Positions 13,872 through 17,120 of a stretch of DNA of 17,120 bases are shown here, in pieces. The stretch is from Ruminococcaceae bacterium UBA5396. Lineage in GTDB: Bacteria; Bacillota; Clostridia; Oscillospirales; Acutalibacteraceae. Position 1 is the first letter of the stretch. Each line of letters begins with the position of its first letter. The DNA is taken from positions 1,111-18,230 of the forward strand of contig DHOG01000190.1 of the NCBI GenBank assembly GCA_002410715.1, in the 5' to 3' direction. A program made the position numbers and the translations under genes. Below the pieces are notes generated by a model. The model had not been told where the DNA came from. It saw nothing but the letters and a program-made list of their open reading frames with translations, and searched no databases.

Positions 13872-14645
13872 ATGAAAGTGGTTATTCTGGCAGGAGGTTT
13901 CGGTACTCGTATCAGTGAAGAAAGCCATCTAAAGCCCAAGCCGATGATCGAAATCGGGGATATGCCTATCCTTTGGCATATCATGAAGATTTATTCAAGC
14001 TACGGATATAAAGAATTCATTATATGCTGCGGGTATAAAGCAAATATTATCAAGGAATTTTTCGCATTGTATTATCTTCACAGCAGCGATATCACGTTTG
14101 ATTTTAGCAATGGAAACAAATCCACCATACATAATAATATTGCAGAGGATTGGAAAGTTACGTTGGTTGATACCGGTCTTAATACCATGACGGGCGGCCG
14201 TATCAAGCGTGTAAGGCAATATATTGGAAACGAAACCTTTATGATGACATATGGCGACGGTGTTGCGGACATTGATGTCCACAAGCTTGTGGACTTTCAC
14301 CGGTCACATGGGAAAACATTGACTTTGACTACCGTTAACGCAAGTCAGCGGTTCGGAGTAATCGATATCGGCAAAGACAATTCAATCCGTGCTTTTAGAG
14401 AAAAATCAAATTATGATGCAAGTAAGATTAACGGCGGTTTTATGGTCATGGAGCCGGCGATTTTTGATTATATTGATGGTGACGAAACGGTATTTGAAAA
14501 AAAGCCTCTTGAAATACTGGCGGCACAGGGACAGCTGATGGCATATCAGCATGATGGATTTTGGCAGTGTATGGACACCCAGCGTGACAAACTAACGCTG
14601 GAAGAAATGTGGAATACAAACAAAGCGTGCTGGAAGGTGTGGTGA
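13872..14645 (+). CDS. rfbF: glucose-1-phosphate cytidylyltransferase
   Basis: The 257-residue protein makes CDP-glucose and pyrophosphate from CTP and glucose-1-phosphate, the first step toward CDP-linked 6-deoxy and 3,6-dideoxy sugars. It is full length for the family. The nucleotide-binding start VVILAGGFGTRISEE (3-17) and KPKPM (21-25) are present, as is YGDGVADID (127-135, metal-binding Asp129). The C-terminal WQCMDTQRDK motif is typical of RfbF. GGGAGGG (13856-13862) lies 9 bases before ATG 13872. It is the first gene of the operon; rfbG follows after 9 bases. Confidence 0.96.
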   Translation: MKVVILAGGFGTRISEESHLKPKPMIEIGDMPILWHIMKIYSSYGYKEFIICCGYKANIIKEFFALYYLHSSDITFDFSNGNKSTIHNNIAEDWKVTLVDTGLNTMTGGRIKRVRQYIGNETFMMTYGDGVADIDVHKLVDFHRSHGKTLTLTTVNASQRFGVIDIGKDNSIRAFREKSNYDASKINGGFMVMEPAIFDYIDGDETVFEKKPLEILAAQGQLMAYQHDGFWQCMDTQRDKLTLEEMWNTNKACWKVW

Positions 14646-14654
14646 CCGCTTACT

Positions 14655-15698
14655 ATGGATCTGTCTTTTTTTAAAAACAAACGCATCTTTATTACAGGAC
14701 ACACCGGATTTAAGGGATCATGGCTGTGCAAGATGCTCCACGATGCCGGCGCTGTGGTAATTGGATATGCCTTAAATCCGCCTACCCAGCCAAATCTTTT
14801 CGATATTTTAAATATGGAGCATAAAATCAACTCTTATACAGGAGATGTTCGGGATTTTAATAAGCTTCAAACCATTTTTCGCAAAGCCAATCCAGAGCTT
14901 GTGATCCATATGGCGGCGCAGCCGATTGTGCGTGAAAGCTACTTGAATCCGGTTTACACCTATGAAACCAATGTGATGGGAACTGTAAATATACTGGAGT
15001 GTGTCCGCCAAGCCGGTAATGTTGGTTCATTTTTGAATGTTACGACCGATAAAGTCTATTTAAATCAAGAATGGGTATGGGGATACCGGGAAACAGACAA
15101 TCTTGATGGCTATGATCCCTATTCAAACAGCAAATCCTGCTCCGAGCTTGTTACAGCCAGCTATAAGCGATCATTTCTTAATGGAATAACACCTATTTCA
15201 ACCGCAAGAGCGGGAAATGTGATAGGCGGCGGAGATTTTGCAGCCGATAGAATTATTCCTGATTGTGTCCGTGCTATGTCGTCAGGCAAACAGATTATTG
15301 TTCGGAACCCTGATTCTACACGCCCCTATCAACATGTTCTTGAGCCTCTGTCTGCTTATTTGATGATCCTGAAGGAGCAATACCAAGACTCCGATAAAGC
15401 GGGCTGTTACAATGTCGGCCCCGATGACTGCGGTTGTGTGAAAACAGGGACACTGGTGGAGTTGTTCTGCCGCTTTTGGGGACAAGATGCCGGTTGGAGC
15501 AGCCAGTCCGACCGAGGCCCGCATGAGGCAGGCTGTTTAAAACTGGATTGTTCAAAAATAAAGAAGGTTTTTAGTTGGCAGCCGAAATGGAAGATTGATA
15601 CTGCTGTGCAAAAAACAGTTGAGTGGACTAAGGCTTTTATAAACCGGCAGGATTATGAAGGCTGCATGGAAAGGCAGATAGAGGATTATCTGAAGTAA
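14655..15698 (+). CDS. rfbG: CDP-glucose 4,6-dehydratase
   Basis: The 347-residue protein of the extended short-chain dehydrogenase family converts CDP-glucose to CDP-4-keto-6-deoxyglucose using bound NAD. The NAD motif TGHTGFKGSW (14-23) is typical of this enzyme. The active site has Thr131-Asp132-Lys133 (VTTDKVY) and the Tyr156-x3-Lys160 pair (DPYSNSK). The sequence ARAGNVIGGGDFAADRIIPD and the STRPYQHVLEPL segment further on are also signature blocks of this family. It starts 9 bases after rfbF, with only a weak ribosome binding site in the end of rfbF, so coupling is likely. Confidence 0.96.
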   Translation: MDLSFFKNKRIFITGHTGFKGSWLCKMLHDAGAVVIGYALNPPTQPNLFDILNMEHKINSYTGDVRDFNKLQTIFRKANPELVIHMAAQPIVRESYLNPVYTYETNVMGTVNILECVRQAGNVGSFLNVTTDKVYLNQEWVWGYRETDNLDGYDPYSNSKSCSELVTASYKRSFLNGITPISTARAGNVIGGGDFAADRIIPDCVRAMSSGKQIIVRNPDSTRPYQHVLEPLSAYLMILKEQYQDSDKAGCYNVGPDDCGCVKTGTLVELFCRFWGQDAGWSSQSDRGPHEAGCLKLDCSKIKKVFSWQPKWKIDTAVQKTVEWTKAFINRQDYEGCMERQIEDYLK

Positions 15699-15724
15699 TG
15701 CAACCATGAAAGGAAATCGTTTGA

Positions 15725-17062
15725 ATGTTTGAGAAGAATACAGAAAATCAGGCACGGCAGGAAATACTTAAAATGGTGGAGGAATATGCAAAACGGTATC
15801 ATTCGAAAGAGGAATACCAACCCGGCGATCGTATTCCGTATGCCAAAAGAGTTTATGACAGCGAAGAAATGGTGAATTTGGTTGACAGCGCGCTTGAATT
15901 CTGGCTTACATCGGGGCGATATTCCCAAGCGTTTGAATCAGAGCTTGCAAAGTTTCTAAAAATAAAATTCTGTTCGCTGGTTAATTCAGGCTCTTCCGCA
16001 AACCTTCTGGCGTTTATGGCACTTACCTCACCATTACTTGGAGAACGCGCCATACGTCGGGGAGATGAGGTGATCACAGTTGCAGCGGGATTTCCCACCA
16101 CCGTGACACCGTTGATTCAGTTTGGATGTATCCCGGTGTTTATCGATGTCACAATTCCGCAGTATAACGCCGATATATCCATGCTTGAACAGGCTCTGTC
16201 ACCAAAAACTAAAGCTGTTATGATGGCACATACCTTGGGCAATCCATTTGATTTGGCGGCTGTAAAGGACTTTTGTAACCGCCATAATTTGTGGCTGGTG
16301 GAAGATAACTGCGATGCATTGGGTTCAAAATATACCTTGAACGGGGAAGAAAAATATACCGGAACCATCGGAGATATCGGAACATCCAGCTTTTATCCGC
16401 CCCACCACATGACAATGGGGGAGGGCGGAGCGGTATATACCAATAACCCGTTGCTGCATCGGATTGTGGTCTCTATGCGGGATTGGGGGCGGGACTGTGT
16501 CTGCCCTCCGGGACATGACAATTTTTGCGGGCATCGGTTTGACCGTCAATACGGTGAGCTGCCGCTTGGTTATGACCACAAGTACGTTTATTCCCATTTT
16601 GGATATAATCTCAAAGCCACCGATATGCAAGCGGCGATTGGCGTGGCGCAGCTTAAGAAATTGCCTGAATTCATTGCCCGCAGACGGGAGAATTTTAACC
16701 GCCTAAGTGCGGGACTTGCACCCCTTGCCGATAAGCTGATACTTCCCGAGCCGATAAGGGGCTCCAAACCAAGCTGGTTCGGGTTTATGATCACCTGCAG
16801 GGAAAAGGGAATGCGAAACAGACTGGTGCCCTATATTGAATCGAAAGAAACCCAAACGCGTATGCTATTTGCGGGCAACCTTATAAAGCACCCATGCTTT
16901 GATGAGATGCGTGTACAAAAGGAAGGATACCGTATTTCGGGCAGCCTTGAGAATACCGACAGGATTATGAACGATTCGTTTTGGATTGGCGTATACCCCG
17001 GGATGACCAAAGATATGCTGGATTATATGATTTCGGTCATTTCCGAAGGCGTGAAAGGCTGA
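15725..17062 (+). CDS. rfbH: CDP-4-keto-6-deoxyglucose 3-dehydrase (E1)
   Basis: The 445-residue protein uses pyridoxamine phosphate and a [2Fe-2S] cluster to remove the C3 hydroxyl of CDP-4-keto-6-deoxyglucose. In the aspartate-aminotransferase fold the usual PLP lysine is replaced by His, seen here as SFYPPHHMTMGEGG (His227/His228). The cluster ligands fit CVCPPGHDNFC (Cys258, Cys260, Cys268), with Cys196 in EDNCDALG as the likely fourth. AAGGAAA lies ahead of ATG 15725. The partner reductase (E3, RfbI/AscD type) is not in the window. It would complete reduction to CDP-4-keto-3,6-dideoxyglucose, the precursor of abequose, paratose, tyvelose or ascarylose. Confidence 0.96.
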   Translation: MFEKNTENQARQEILKMVEEYAKRYHSKEEYQPGDRIPYAKRVYDSEEMVNLVDSALEFWLTSGRYSQAFESELAKFLKIKFCSLVNSGSSANLLAFMALTSPLLGERAIRRGDEVITVAAGFPTTVTPLIQFGCIPVFIDVTIPQYNADISMLEQALSPKTKAVMMAHTLGNPFDLAAVKDFCNRHNLWLVEDNCDALGSKYTLNGEEKYTGTIGDIGTSSFYPPHHMTMGEGGAVYTNNPLLHRIVVSMRDWGRDCVCPPGHDNFCGHRFDRQYGELPLGYDHKYVYSHFGYNLKATDMQAAIGVAQLKKLPEFIARRRENFNRLSAGLAPLADKLILPEPIRGSKPSWFGFMITCREKGMRNRLVPYIESKETQTRMLFAGNLIKHPCFDEMRVQKEGYRISGSLENTDRIMNDSFWIGVYPGMTKDMLDYMISVISEGVKG

Positions 17063-17100
17063 CTTCGGCATAGGACAATCATTAGAAAGGATATGAAAAA

Positions 17101-17120
17101 ATGCAGCTTAAAAAGCTGAT
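17101..17120 (+). CDS. start of the next rfb-operon gene, cut by the window end
   Basis: GAAAGG (17085-17090) lies 10 bases before ATG 17101, which opens MQLKKL and runs off the window. An ATG at 17093 reaches a stop after 8 codons, so 17101 is preferred. By position it is probably another step of the CDP-sugar pathway, such as an epimerase or reductase, but too little is visible to say. Confidence 0.55.

Noticed and set aside
1..17120. CRISPR array, transposase, integrase or prophage genes
   Set aside because: No spaced direct repeats and no frames with such motifs were found on either strand.

Overview
The window looks like a stretch of an AT-rich, low-GC Gram-positive (Firmicutes, most likely Clostridia) chromosome. 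The reasons are the strong AGGAGG-type ribosome binding sites, the GTG and TTG starts, SigA-like promoters with 16-17 base spacers, U-tailed hairpin terminators, tRNA genes that encode CCA, and protein families common in Clostridia (a membrane-anchored LuxR regulator, zinc-ribbon/DUF4870-like, SPFH plus Arc-like, GlsB/YeaQ). No species can be named from the sequence alone.

Layout. 1-263: the 3' part of tRNA-His(GTG) and a complete tRNA-Gln(TTG), each followed by a hairpin. 264-2189: a long leader with a good promoter, then a LuxR-type regulator fused to a many-pass MFS-like membrane domain, and a terminator. 2190-3618: a lipoprotein and a zinc-ribbon membrane protein in one unit. 3619-5076: an unexplained stretch, a 44-bp perfect palindrome lying on the probable promoter, and a coupled SPFH/ribbon-helix-helix pair. 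5095-5412: an internally deleted mutY pseudogene with its terminator. 5748-7440: a c-di-GMP phosphodiesterase (HD-GYP, minus) divergent from a Crp/Fnr-type regulator (plus). 7469-10700 (minus): an FAD oxidoreductase of the UDP-galactopyranose mutase/amine oxidase type, overlapping a GT-C-like membrane protein. 11007-11313: a GlsB/YeaQ-type small membrane protein with an excellent terminator. 11335-11548: a nested inverted-repeat element. 11553-13628 (minus): a GT39-like membrane glycosyltransferase with an extracytoplasmic insert. 13872-17120 (plus): rfbF, rfbG and rfbH, and the start of a further gene.

The right half (about 7.5-17.1 kb) reads as a surface-glycan region. RfbF, RfbG and RfbH convert glucose-1-phosphate to CDP-glucose, then CDP-4-keto-6-deoxyglucose, then the 3,4-dehydrated intermediate that leads to CDP-3,6-dideoxyhexoses. 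The two polytopic GT-C-like proteins could move sugars from lipid carriers outside the membrane, and the oxidoreductase could modify a sugar nucleotide. The left half holds sensory and regulatory genes with no obvious pathway link to the glycan genes.

The most interesting signals are non-coding. They are the 44-bp palindrome in front of the SPFH/Arc-like pair, an 11-bp motif (TGTAAAATTCC) found exactly three times and only in promoter or leader regions, an 11-bp inverted repeat sitting on the -10 of the GT39-like gene, and the mutY remnant. I see no clear defence system, CRISPR array, transposase or prophage.
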